Source of the DNA: Candidatus Rokuibacteriota bacterium
GTDB lineage: Bacteria > Methylomirabilota > Methylomirabilia > Rokubacteriales > CSP1-6
NCBI GenBank assembly: GCA_003220265.1
Contig: QHRW01000004.1
Location: forward strand, 1 to 43,548
Direction: 5' to 3'
Length of the DNA: 43,548 bases
Shown here: positions 15,488 through 24,687 of the stretch, piece by piece
Position numbering within the stretch: position 1 is the stretch's first letter
Layout: the number at the start of each line of letters is the position of its first letter
Program-made: the position numbers and the translations under genes
The notes under the pieces: generated by a model
Databases searched by the model: none
What the model saw: only the letters and a program-made list of their open reading frames with translations
Told to the model about the DNA's origin: nothing

Positions 15488-17158
15488 TCAGAAAGCGTCA
15501 GCAGCGGCGGCGATCGCCTCGAGGTCCTTGCGGGTGTAGGAGCCGAGCGAGCGGAAGTCCAGCTCGGCGTAGTTCTTGATCCAGCGCATCGCGATCTTCA
15601 CCGACTTGCGGTAGCGCTCCTGCATCGTGGCGTCGCCCGGCCGGCGCCGCAGGATGTCCTCCAGCTCTTCCTGCAGCAGGCGTTTCACCAGCGGGAAGTC
15701 GTGCGTGGCGCCCGGCCCTTCGGTGGTGCGCGCCTCGTGGCGGATGCGCTGGGCGATCTGGGCGACCGACATCCGGCCGGTGGCCAGGTCCTCCATGAGC
15801 GCCGGATGGATCCCGGGCTTGCCCTCCAGGCTGTCGATGCCCTTGGCGCCGCGGCCGTTGAGCCAGCCCTCCACGTACTCGATCAGCATGCGCGCGTTGC
15901 GCCGCGTGCCCTCGAGCGTGATTGGGCCCGCCGGCACCTCGAGCTTCACCGGGTAGTGCTCGGGATCCTTCATCTGCGCCGTCGGCTTGAAGCCGCCGGC
16001 GATCAGCCGCCGGAAGGGATCGGCGGCCGTCTTCATGTGGAAGATGTGCGCGACCCACGCGCGGATGAAGCCCTGGGCCGCCTCCCACTCCTTGTCCTTC
16101 CGGATCGCTTCCGCCGCGGCGCGGTTGACCTCGGGGTCGGGATTCGGCAATGCCGTCGCCATGCCGCCGATCGGCACCGCGCCGCGCTTGAGGCAGATCG
16201 CCACCAGCCGCCGGAAGATGTTGGCCAGGAACGGTGTGGTCTTGATGTCCACGCCGAAGCGGTCCGGCCACACCGCCTTGGAGTCGCCCATGACGTACTC
16301 GAAGATCGACGCCTTGAGGTCCCAGCGCGCGGCGTTGAGGCCGGCCGCGTAGGGGCCGAGCTCGTGGAGCATCTCCTCCATCTCGTAGACGCACGGCAAC
16401 GACTCGACCAGCACGATGGCCCGGAGGGTGGCGGTGCGCAGCCACGGCAGCCGCTCGCGGCTGAGGTCGAAGAGGTCGCGGTAGACGCGCGCCTCCGGCG
16501 CGAACTCCAGCTTGGGGAGATAGAAGTAGATGCCCTGGCCGCGCTCGGCCTGGGCGCGGCCGGCGTGGAAGAGCGTGAGCGCGGTGCCGAGCACGGCGGC
16601 GTTGACGGGCTTGCCGTCCACGGTGACGTCGGGCTCGTCCAGGTGAATGCCGCGCTCGCGGTGCATGAAGAACGGCAGCTCGCCCTCGGCGATCTTGTAC
16701 TCGCGGTTGCGCTCGGCGTCGCGGAAGTAGAGCTCGCGCTGGACGGCCGCCACCCGGTTGTGGGCGGCGCGCACGGTGTCGATCAGCCGGTGCCCGCCCG
16801 AGTCCTCGTCGTCGTCCAGGTCACCCTCGGCGCGCTCGCCCTCGGGGCCGGGATTGAGAGCGTTGATGAACATCGACGTGATCGAGCAGGGCCCGGAGAT
16901 CTCGATGCCGGGCCGCAACAGGTCCTCGGGCACCGCGGGCACCTTCCACTCGCCGCCGCTGGCGGCGCTGCGCGCCGGATGGCCGGGGAGGACGCCCTGG
17001 GTGACGGCGCGACGGACGGCCTCGGCGCGGCGGCCGAGAAGGGAGGCGATCTGGGGGGTCACGCGGTCATGCAGCGCCAGCAGGTACTCGACGAACGTGT
17101 CGGTGAAGAGCGCCGGCGCGCCCTCCACGGCCTCGTAACGGAATCGTGGGTGGGTCAT
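15488..17158 (-). CDS. aceB: Malate synthase (A-type)
   Basis: A 556-residue protein, near the ~530 of malate synthase A. Family segments in order: RGIHLDEPDVTVDGKPVN (around residues 170-187), IYFYLPKLEFAPEARVY, LRAIVLVESLPCVYEMEEML, the Mg-binding NAARWD, IGGMATALPNPDPEVN, and MEDLATGRMSVAQ carrying the catalytic-base Asp. It condenses glyoxylate and acetyl-CoA to malate. AGGAG lies 5 nt before the ATG. The usual NCGRWDY signature reads NAARWDL. An acidic loop (ERAEGDLDDDEDSGG) is inserted near residue 110. No isocitrate lyase gene is in the window, so it may serve glyoxylate from another route. Confidence 0.9.
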   Translation of the reverse strand: MTHPRFRYEAVEGAPALFTDTFVEYLLALHDRVTPQIASLLGRRAEAVRRAVTQGVLPGHPARSAASGGEWKVPAVPEDLLRPGIEISGPCSITSMFINALNPGPEGERAEGDLDDDEDSGGHRLIDTVRAAHNRVAAVQRELYFRDAERNREYKIAEGELPFFMHRERGIHLDEPDVTVDGKPVNAAVLGTALTLFHAGRAQAERGQGIYFYLPKLEFAPEARVYRDLFDLSRERLPWLRTATLRAIVLVESLPCVYEMEEMLHELGPYAAGLNAARWDLKASIFEYVMGDSKAVWPDRFGVDIKTTPFLANIFRRLVAICLKRGAVPIGGMATALPNPDPEVNRAAAEAIRKDKEWEAAQGFIRAWVAHIFHMKTAADPFRRLIAGGFKPTAQMKDPEHYPVKLEVPAGPITLEGTRRNARMLIEYVEGWLNGRGAKGIDSLEGKPGIHPALMEDLATGRMSVAQIAQRIRHEARTTEGPGATHDFPLVKRLLQEELEDILRRRPGDATMQERYRKSVKIAMRWIKNYAELDFRSLGSYTRKDLEAIAAAADAF

Positions 17159-17240
17159 GGGATCTCCTGGACGTCGGGGGACGATCGCGCTTCATTTCGC
17201 ATGCCGGCCGCGGGGCTGTCAATGGCAGAATGCCGTGCCC

Positions 17241-17666
17241 ATGAAGAGAAAAACACCTCCCGGACGGACGCCCCGCGTGCGCAGCCTCGGCCACGGCCGC
17301 AAGCTGCGCCGCTCGCTGGCGCGGGGCGGGACGGGGCCGGCGCGTGCCCTCAACACCACGCTGGGGGGCTGGGACGGCGTGCGCATCACGCCGATGTTCG
17401 GCCGCTGGGGCTACTTCGTCGGCGAGCGGCTGTTCGCCTGCTTTCCCCTGCGCGACAAGGACCGCGACCTCTGGATCCGGCTGGGCGCCGACGACCAGGC
17501 GCGGGCGCTACGCGAGTCCGGGGTGCGCCCGCACCGCCGCTTCGGCCGCCAGGGGTGGATCGAGCTGCTCGTGGAGACCGAGGCCGACGTGCCGGGCGCG
17601 CTGCGCTGGCTGCGCCGCGCCTGGAGGCTGGCCGCCCACGACGCGACGCCCGAGGCGTCCTCCTGA
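17241..17666 (+). CDS. TfoX/MmcQ-like small protein
   Basis: A 141-residue protein with an Arg-rich N-terminus (about 35 residues) followed by the TfoX N-terminal-type fold pattern: ITPMFGRWGYFVGERLFACF, DLWIRLGADDQARAL, then GWIELLVETEADVPGALRWL. This domain occurs in the competence regulator TfoX/Sxy and in many small proteins of unknown role. A DNA-related role is possible but unproven. No clear ribosome site precedes ATG 17241. The following 194 nt (17667-17860) contain no supported gene. Confidence 0.6.
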   Translation: MKRKTPPGRTPRVRSLGHGRKLRRSLARGGTGPARALNTTLGGWDGVRITPMFGRWGYFVGERLFACFPLRDKDRDLWIRLGADDQARALRESGVRPHRRFGRQGWIELLVETEADVPGALRWLRRAWRLAAHDATPEASS

Positions 17667-17860
17667 TCTCGCGTGGGGCCAACGTGGCAACGAGCCGCAA
17701 CGCTTTCGCCTCTTCCTGCAACACATCCATCACCGCCGTTGCGTAGTCGCGCGCCCCCGGCCCCGGCGCGGGCGCGATCCGGCCGGAATTTCGCGTCGAA
17801 AGCACGCGGGCGGCCGGTGCGGCGCGTCGCTTGCACTTACGCCAAACGGGAGCCACGGCC

Positions 17861-18520
17861 ATGATCCCGGTCGAGACCGCGCCGAGTCCGTCATCGCTTT
17901 CGCCGCACACCATCAGCGCCTTCCATCGTGACGGCTTCACGGTCCTCGAGCGGGTGACGACGCCCGACGACCTCGAGGCGATCAGCCGCGTGATGGCCCG
18001 GCTGTACCGCCGCTACAACACGCTGGCCCGAATGCGCCGGGCCTGGAACCTGGGCACCGGGTCGGCCGGCGACCTCCCGGAGATCCTGGAGATCAACCAG
18101 ACGCTCGATCTGGAGCCCGAGCTGGAGGCATCGCTGACGTTTCGGCGCTGCCGGGAGCTGGCCGAGGCGCTGCTGGGACGGCCGGTCGAGTACCGCTTCG
18201 ACCACGCCATCTACAAGCCGGCCTTCAACGGCCGGGCCACGGCGTGGCACCAGGACGAGGCCTACACGCTCGATCCGAGCCTGGTCACCGCCCACTTCTG
18301 GGTCCCGATGCACGACGTGTCGGTCGAGCGGGGCTGCATGCAGTTCATCCCCGGCAGCCATCGCGAGCAGATCCGCAAGCACCACCGGCTGCAGCACCTG
18401 CGCCACGCCCACGCGCTGGAGGCCGACGACGTGGACGTCTCCCGCGCGGTGGCCTGCCCAACGAGACGCCGCTGCCGCGGCTGGCGTGGTCGCTGGAGTT
18501 CGGACCGCGCCGCCCGCTGA
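17861..18520 (+). pseudogene. Phytanoyl-CoA dioxygenase (PhyH) family gene broken by an internal deletion
   Basis: ATG 17861 has GGGAG upstream. The N-terminal ~200 codons are a good PhyH protein: FHRDGFTVLERV, then WHQDEAYTL with iron ligands His130 and Asp132, then FWVPMHDVSVERGCMQFIPG. After RAVACP (about 18457) the frame becomes Arg-rich nonsense and stops at 18520. The +1-shifted frame resumes the family sequence as NETPLPRLAWSLEFGP and stays open to 18714. The family's conserved stretch with the second iron His should lie exactly at this junction, so a non-multiple-of-three deletion has removed it. The product should lack a complete iron site. An assembly error is the alternative. Confidence 0.75.
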
Positions 18521-18578
18521 GGAAGCGCGTCACGGCCAAGGCGCGGCTGCTCTGGCGCCGGAGCGTGCGCGACCCGCG

Positions 18579-19832
18579 TCAGGCGGGCGCGCTGGCCGTG
18601 GCCGTCTGCTCGCGCGCGCGGCGCTCGATCCTGTCGATCTTCACGAACGGGACGAACACCCAGGCCGCCGCCGTCACCGCCGCCGAGATGAAGACCAACG
18701 TCGTGAAGCCGTAGCTGTCGTACAGGCGCCCGCCGACGTTCATCGAGAGCTGGGTGCCGCCGTTGAAGACCGACATCAGCAGCGCGAAGAACGTGCCTTC
18801 CACCCGCGGCGGGCACGCCTTGGCCGCCAGGTCGAGGAAGGCGAGCTGCGTGATCATGGCCAGGACCCCGAACGTGGCGTCGATGACGATGGCCGAGGTG
18901 CGCCCGCGATAGAGCAGGTAGCCGAGCGTGGCCGCCGCGCTCAGGCCGATGACCCACACGACGATGCGCTCGAGCGACACGCGCCGCGAGAGCGGGGCGT
19001 AGATCACGGCGCCCACGATGTAGCCGATCGAGCTCAGCGCGGCCAGCACGCCGATGAACTGCTGGTCGAACTTCAGCACGTCGGTCTGGTAGTAGAGGAA
19101 GGCGGGGCCGAACGACGGGCTGAAGTTGAAGAAGAAGATGAGGCCGGCTACCAGCCAGATCTCGCGGCCCCGCGCGGCGTGCCGGATCGAGCGCCACGTC
19201 GCGCGGAAGGCCCCGCGCTCGATCCGCGCCGGCGCCTCGTGCACGAACACCCAGGCCATGACCAGCGAGATCAGCGGAAAGCACGCCGCGATGGCGAACG
19301 TGGCGTGCAGGTTGCGCGTCTCCGCAAAGTGCCCGCCCACGAGACCGACCGCGATCGACGCCGTGTAGATGGCCGCCCATTGCACGGACTGGAAGGCGCC
19401 GGTGAGCCCGCGAGGCTTGCCGTTCTCGACCATGAGGGCGTCCGTCAGGACGTCGGTGAACGCCAGCCCGAAGCCCATGGCGGTATACCAGCCGGCCATC
19501 CGCCAGTAGGAGTGCTCGCTCATCATCGCCAGCACGATGCCGGAGACCGAGGCCAGCGCGGAGGTGATCAGGAAGTAGCTCTGGCGCCGGCGGCCGAACA
19601 GCGGCACGAAGTCCGAGAGCAGGCCGTACAGCGGCTTGATCAGCCACGGCAGGGTGGAGATCAGCATGAAGTCGGCGACGGCGGCCGAGCTGAGGCCGCG
19701 CTCCTTCAGCACGATGGTCATCGGCTGGGTGGGCAGCCCCCACATGCCCTGGGCGAAGTAGACGACGGCGAACAGCGTGGCCAGCCGGCGCGCATCGGGC
19801 GTCCTGAAGGGATTGAGAGCGCTGCGAAACAT
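18579..19832 (-). CDS. MFS transporter, BT1/folate-biopterin or AmpG-like
   Basis: A 417-residue membrane protein with about 12 hydrophobic helices in two halves. N-terminal VVYFAQGMWGLPTQPMTIVL, the loop KPLYGLLSDFVPLFGRRR, and the second-half segment CPPRVEGTFFALLMSVFNGG resemble the BT1 family of pteridine/folate transporters and related plastid-type carriers. The substrate is unproven. It diverges from the molybdopterin oxidoreductase across only 30 bp. A pterin link to that enzyme is tempting but speculative. Its 3' end overlaps the shifted-frame continuation of the broken PhyH gene. Confidence 0.8.
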   Translation of the reverse strand: MFRSALNPFRTPDARRLATLFAVVYFAQGMWGLPTQPMTIVLKERGLSSAAVADFMLISTLPWLIKPLYGLLSDFVPLFGRRRQSYFLITSALASVSGIVLAMMSEHSYWRMAGWYTAMGFGLAFTDVLTDALMVENGKPRGLTGAFQSVQWAAIYTASIAVGLVGGHFAETRNLHATFAIAACFPLISLVMAWVFVHEAPARIERGAFRATWRSIRHAARGREIWLVAGLIFFFNFSPSFGPAFLYYQTDVLKFDQQFIGVLAALSSIGYIVGAVIYAPLSRRVSLERIVVWVIGLSAAATLGYLLYRGRTSAIVIDATFGVLAMITQLAFLDLAAKACPPRVEGTFFALLMSVFNGGTQLSMNVGGRLYDSYGFTTLVFISAAVTAAAWVFVPFVKIDRIERRAREQTATASAPA

Positions 19833-19862
19833 CTTTCGAGATCATAGTCTAATATCCGGGTG
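19833..19862. promoter_or_regulatory. Short divergent promoter region with back-to-back -10-like elements
   Basis: An AT-rich island in a GC-rich genome. On the plus strand TAATAT (19850-19855) ends 7 nt before ATG 19863. On the minus strand TATGAT (complement of 19841-19846) lies 8 nt before ATG 19832. These spacings put predicted transcription starts at or very near the start codons, so both mRNAs may be leaderless. No good -35 box is seen for either. Confidence 0.4.
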
Positions 19863-21902
19863 ATGCGGTCGGTCTGTCCGCACGATTGCCCGTCCTGCTG
19901 CAGCCTCGAGGTGGCCGTCGAGGACGGCCGGATCGCGCGCGTCACCGGGGCCGAGCACCCGTTCACCCAGTCCGTCATCTGCGGCAAGGTGCGCGAGTAC
20001 GCCGAGCGCGTGCATTCCCCGCTGCGCATCACCCAGCCGCTGCGCCGGGTGGGCGCCAAGGGCGAGGGCCGGTTCGAGCCGGTCTCGTGGCACGACGCGG
20101 TGGCGGAGATCGCCGCCCGCTGGCGCACGATCATCGCGGCCCACGGGGGCGAGGCCATCCTGCCGTTCTCCTACGCCGGCTCGATGGGGCAGATCCAGTA
20201 CTACGCCGGGCACCCGCTCTTCCACGCTCTCGGCGCGACGCTGCTGGACCGCACCATCTGCGTGGCCACCGCCTACGCCGGCTGGCGCGCCACCGTGGGC
20301 GCGGTCACGGGCAACGACTCCGAGCAGATGGTGGGCGCCGACCTCGTCGTGCTGTGGGGCATCAACGCCGCGTACTCGACGATCAACGTGATGACGCTGG
20401 TGAAACAGGCGCGGGCGCGGGGCGCCTGGGTGGTGACGATCGATCCTTATCGCACGCCCACCGCCCAGCAGGCCGACGAGCACCTGATGGTGCGGCCGGG
20501 CACCGACGGCGCGCTCGCGCTGGCCGTCATGCACGTGCTGGTCACGGACAAGCTCGTCGATCGCGACTACATCGCGCGCGCCACGGTGGGCTTCGAGCCG
20601 CTGGCGCGGCATCTGGAGGACTGGTCGCCCGAGCGCGTGGCCTCGATCACCGGCCTGCCGGCCGAGACGATCGTGGCCTTTGCCCGCCGCTACGGCGCCA
20701 CGCGCGCCTCCTTCATCCGCATCGGTATCGGAATCTCGCGGCACGACAACGGCGGCATGACGTGCCGCACGCTGGCCTGCCTGCCGGCCCTGACCGGGGC
20801 CTATGCCGATCCGCACGGCGGCGCGCTGCTGTCCTCCGGTGGCGCCGCCGGCTTCGCGCTCGGCGTGCTGGAGCGGGCCGACCTCCTGCTGCGCCCGGTG
20901 CCGCGCACGATCAACATGATCCAGCTCGGCCGCGCGCTCACAGACCCGGCGCTGGCGCCGCTGGTCAAGGCGCTCTACGTCTACAGCTCCAACCCGGCCG
21001 CGGTGTGCCCGAACCAGACGCTGGTCATGCAGGGCCTGGCCCGCGAGGACCTCTTCACCGTGGTGCACGAGCAGGTCATGACGGACACCGCGCGCTGGGC
21101 CGATCTCGTGCTGCCGGCCACCACGTCGATGGAGCACGAGGACGTCTATCGCTCGTACGGCCAGTTCTACGTGCAGCTCGCGCAGCCCGTGCTGCCGCCC
21201 CTGGGGCAGGCCCGCTCCAACTGGGAGGTGTTCGGCCTGCTCGCGCGCGCCCTCGGCGTGGCCGAGGCGCATTACGCGAAGACGCCGGAGGCGCTCATCC
21301 GCGACGTGCTGGCCCGGGGCGACGACAGCGTGCGCGCGATCACCTACGAGCAGTTGCGCGCGGAGGGCTCGGTGCGGCTGAACCTGCCGCGCCCGTACAT
21401 GCCGTTCGCCGACGGCGCGCCGACGTCGTCCGGCAAGGTGGAGCTCTACTCCGGACGGCTGGCCGCGGCCGGGCTGCCCGCGCTGCCGACGTGGACGCCG
21501 CTGGCCGAGGGCCCGGCCAACCGGGTGCTGGTGGCGCGTTATCCGCTGCAGTGCATCGTGCCGCCCAACCGCTTCTTCCTGAACTCCTCGTTCAGCCAGT
21601 CCGAGCGGCTGCGCCGTCGCCAGGGCACGCCGATCGTGATGCTGTCACCGGCAGACGCCGCCGCGCGCGGCATCGTGGACGGCGACACCGTGCGCGTGGA
21701 AAGCCCGCGCGGCGACGCTCGCTTCAGCGCCCAGGTCACCGATGCCACGCGCCCCGGCGTGGCGGTGATCGAAGGCCTCTGGTGGCACCGCTTCCACCCC
21801 GGCGGCCGCGGCATCAATTTCCTGACCGACGACCGCGTGACCGACATGGGCGGCGGCCCCGCCCTCCACTCGAACCTGGTGGAAGTCACCCGAGCGCAGT
21901 AA
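19863..21902 (+). CDS. Molybdopterin-dependent oxidoreductase (DMSO reductase/formate dehydrogenase family)
   Basis: A 679-residue catalytic subunit. The 4Fe-4S site is C5, C9, C13 (Cx3Cx3C) and C40. Bis-MGD-binding segments follow: LPFSYAGSMGQIQYYAGHPL, LVVLWGINAAYSTIN, GIGISRHDNGGMTCR, YVYSSNPAAVCPNQ, LVLPATTSMEHEDVY, then the C-terminal beta domain (MLSPADAAARGIVDGDTVRV). No twin-Arg signal is seen, so it is cytoplasmic. No partner Fe-S or membrane subunit is adjacent, as in the stand-alone members of this family. GTG 19860 is an alternative start. The reaction is not specified by the sequence. Confidence 0.88.
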   Translation: MRSVCPHDCPSCCSLEVAVEDGRIARVTGAEHPFTQSVICGKVREYAERVHSPLRITQPLRRVGAKGEGRFEPVSWHDAVAEIAARWRTIIAAHGGEAILPFSYAGSMGQIQYYAGHPLFHALGATLLDRTICVATAYAGWRATVGAVTGNDSEQMVGADLVVLWGINAAYSTINVMTLVKQARARGAWVVTIDPYRTPTAQQADEHLMVRPGTDGALALAVMHVLVTDKLVDRDYIARATVGFEPLARHLEDWSPERVASITGLPAETIVAFARRYGATRASFIRIGIGISRHDNGGMTCRTLACLPALTGAYADPHGGALLSSGGAAGFALGVLERADLLLRPVPRTINMIQLGRALTDPALAPLVKALYVYSSNPAAVCPNQTLVMQGLAREDLFTVVHEQVMTDTARWADLVLPATTSMEHEDVYRSYGQFYVQLAQPVLPPLGQARSNWEVFGLLARALGVAEAHYAKTPEALIRDVLARGDDSVRAITYEQLRAEGSVRLNLPRPYMPFADGAPTSSGKVELYSGRLAAAGLPALPTWTPLAEGPANRVLVARYPLQCIVPPNRFFLNSSFSQSERLRRRQGTPIVMLSPADAAARGIVDGDTVRVESPRGDARFSAQVTDATRPGVAVIEGLWWHRFHPGGRGINFLTDDRVTDMGGGPALHSNLVEVTRAQ

Positions 21903-21919
21903 CGCGCGCGTTGGTAACA

Positions 21920-24683
21920 CTACCTCGCGCTCGGCTGCTGTACCGTCTCGGCCGCCTCGTGCTGCGTGAGCACGTCGGCGCGCGCCGGCCTGTAGCAGAG
22001 GCGCAGGAGGACGGGGAGCACGATCAGCGCGGCGATCATGCTGGTGATGGTACCGATCGTGAGGAGCAGCCCGAGGCCGTAGATCCCGCGGTGCTCGGCG
22101 AGCATGAGGCTGGCGAAGCCGACCAGCGTCGTCAGCGCCGCGATGAGCACGCCCATCACCGTGGAGCGCGCGATGAGCGGCCCGCCATGCTCGCGGTCTT
22201 CCATGAAGCGGGTGACGATGCTCAGGCCGTACTCGGCGCCGGCGCCGAGGATCAGCGGCAGGCCGAAGATGTTGCCCAGGTTGAACTGCAGGTCGAAGAC
22301 CCACATGAATCCCGCCGTCCAGATGAGCCCGAACGCCAGCGGTGAGAGTGCCAGCAGCGTCTCGCGCACCCGGCGCAGCATCAGCGCCGTGAGGCCGGAC
22401 ACCAGAATGATGGCGTACGCGGTGCCCTGCTTGGCCGCGCGCTCCATGAGGCGGATCGCCTCGTAGGTGATGATCGGCGTGCCCGTCACGTCGGGGTCGA
22501 CGCTGCGGAGCTCGGCCACGAAACGGGCGGCGCCGTCGCGGTCCCAGATGTTGACGGCCGGGTGGATCTGCAGCAGGAAGCGGCCGCTGTCGCTGATGAA
22601 CTTGCGCTTGATCTCCGGCGGCACGTCGGCGAGCCCGACCATGCGCGGGTGCAGGTTGCTCTGCAGCCGCTGGAAGCTCGAGACGAAGTCGCGGTACACC
22701 TGCCGCTGGAGCAGCGCCAGCGAGGCTTCCACGCTGGCGGAATCCGTCTGGCGCAGCTTGACCACGAGCCGCCCGATGTCCTCCGCGACGCGCGTGAGCT
22801 CGCGCTGCGTGTCGCCGGGCGGCGCCTCGCCGGCGGCGATCTCGAAGCGGCGCTTGAGCGTCTCGAGCGCCGTCACCAGCCGCTCGGGGTCCACCGGCAG
22901 CGGCCGGCTGACGCGGACGGGGCCGACGATCGGCTCGAAGTCGGCGATGAGCTTCTGCTTCTGCGGCTGGTCGTCGGGGATCAGGAGCAGCGCGGAGTCC
23001 ACCTCGGACACCGTCGCGAGCTTGCGGAAGGCGTGGTACTTGGCCCGCAGCTCGTCGAGCGTGTCGGCCCTGGACATGGCGGCGAAGCCGGAGCGCCCCG
23101 ACGTGGCCAGGATCTTCATCTCCCACACGACCGATTCCGTGCCGTGCGCCTGCAGGTTCAGCAGGTTGTAGTCGAAGCGCACGGACCGGAAGGCGACCGC
23201 CGAGGCGACGGTGAGCAGCGCCGCCACCACCAGCACGGTCTTCGGGTAGCGGGTGATCTGGTCGACCAGCGGCACGTGGATCGACTCGAGCGCCAGCGCG
23301 CGGGGGACGGTGCCGCGCGGCCGCGCCGCGTGCCGCCGGTCCATCAGCATGAGCGTGGCGGGGAACACGGTGAACATCGCCACGAAGGCGATCAGGATCG
23401 CGCTGCCCGAGATGAATCCCAGCTCCTGGAGGCCGCGGAAGTCGGTCAGCATCAGCACGTAGAAGGTGGCCGCCGCCGTCACCGCGCCCAGCAGGATGCC
23501 GGGTCCGCTGCGCGCGGCCGTGATCTCGAGCGCCTCCTTGAGGTTGCGTCCGAGGAACAGCTCCTCCTCGTAGCGGAAGAGGAAGTAGATGCCGTAGTCG
23601 ATCCCGATGCCGACGACGATCGAGATGAACATCACGGAGAACAGCGACAGGTGGCCGGGGAAGATCGTGGCGAGGCCGACCGACCACGCCAGGCTCATCG
23701 ACAGCACGATGGTCATGGCGATGGGCTTGCCGATGCGCTTGAAGCCCACCAGTAACAGCGCGAGCGTGAGGACGAAGGACACCACGCTGGCGTACTCGCT
23801 GTCGCGGAAGGCGGCGGTCATCTCGTCGTTGGACAGCGCGGGCTTGCCGGTCACGCCCACGTTGACGTCGGGGAACTCCTTCTTGAGCCGGGCGACGACC
23901 TGGCGGACGCCCTCGATGGCGCCCTGGTTGTTGGTGAAGGTCCCGGTGCTCGTCTCCACCGGCGCCGCCAGGATGAACAGCAGGCGCTGGTCGTCGGAGA
24001 GGTAGTAGCCGGCCCCGGTGCTGTCACCCCCCACCGAGAACAGCGCCCCCCACGGCGAGCGATAGGGCGCGGGGGCGTCGAGCCGGCCGGAGATCTGCGC
24101 GACGAGGTCGTGCACGAACTTCAGGTCGAGACTGCCCTTGCCGTCGGAGAGGCCCAGGTCGAGGAAGCCGCCCACGAAGGCCTGGGCGATCTGCGTGGCC
24201 ACGCCCTCCACGAGCTGGTCGAGGGTGGGGCGGCCCGCGAACGACTCCATGAACTCCTGGTAGTCGAAGATGCGGTCGCGGATCTCCTGCAGCTTGTCCT
24301 TGGAGAGGTAGAGGAGCGCGCGCCCCTCGAACTGCTTGGGATCGATGCGGTAGTTGATGCGGGAGAGCGGCACGCGCGCGGCCTTGATCTCCCGCACGAG
24401 GCGGTTGGCGTACACGGTCGCCTCGGGCAGGGACGGCGCCTCCACCACGATGGCGAGGTCGTCGAGGTCGCCGAACTCCTTGTCGTACTCGCCGTACCGC
24501 TCGATGTAGGAGGTGCGCGGCATGAGCGCGCGGGTGGACGTCGCGAAGGTCAGCGTGGTGAGCGAGTAGACCATCGAGACGACCGTCAGCACGACGGCCA
24601 CGAGCAACCGTGAGGCGGGGACGGACGCAGGCCAGACGAACCAGCCGGCGCAGGTGGCGCCCGGTCCGGGACGTCGACGGCAC
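21920..24683 (-). CDS. MMPL/RND-type lipid exporter (HpnN-like), with an apparent 1-nt frameshift near its 5' end
   Basis: About 920 residues if the frame is corrected. It has the RND plan: a first membrane helix, a large periplasmic domain, helices 2-6 (SFVLTLALLLVGFKRIG; GIGIDYGIYFLFRYEEEL, the conserved G/D segment), then a repeat of the same plan (GLTALMLRRVRETLLAL; LPLILGAGAEYGLSIVTRFM). Read from GTG 24683, 4 nt after the Ino1 stop, the start is basic (LRRLVRLACVRPRLTV) and runs into helix 1 (LVAVVLTVVSMVYSL) only if one nucleotide near 24605 is skipped. Without the shift, TTG 24607 or GTG 24601 could start an ~893-residue protein lacking the basic N-terminus. Co-location with hopanoid genes suggests an HpnN-like lipid transporter. 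Confidence 0.8.
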
Positions 24684-24687
24684 GAGA

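Noticed and set aside
15701..17746. A 681-codon plus-strand frame over malate synthase
   Set aside because: Malate synthase signatures are unambiguous on the minus strand. The plus frame has shadow composition and crosses into the TfoX-like gene out of frame.
17690..17860. Minus-strand segment reading YATAVMDVLQEEAKALRLV
   Set aside because: It looks helical and protein-like over ~25 residues, but the frame on both sides is Arg/Ala-rich and no start or family is evident. At most a decayed fragment.
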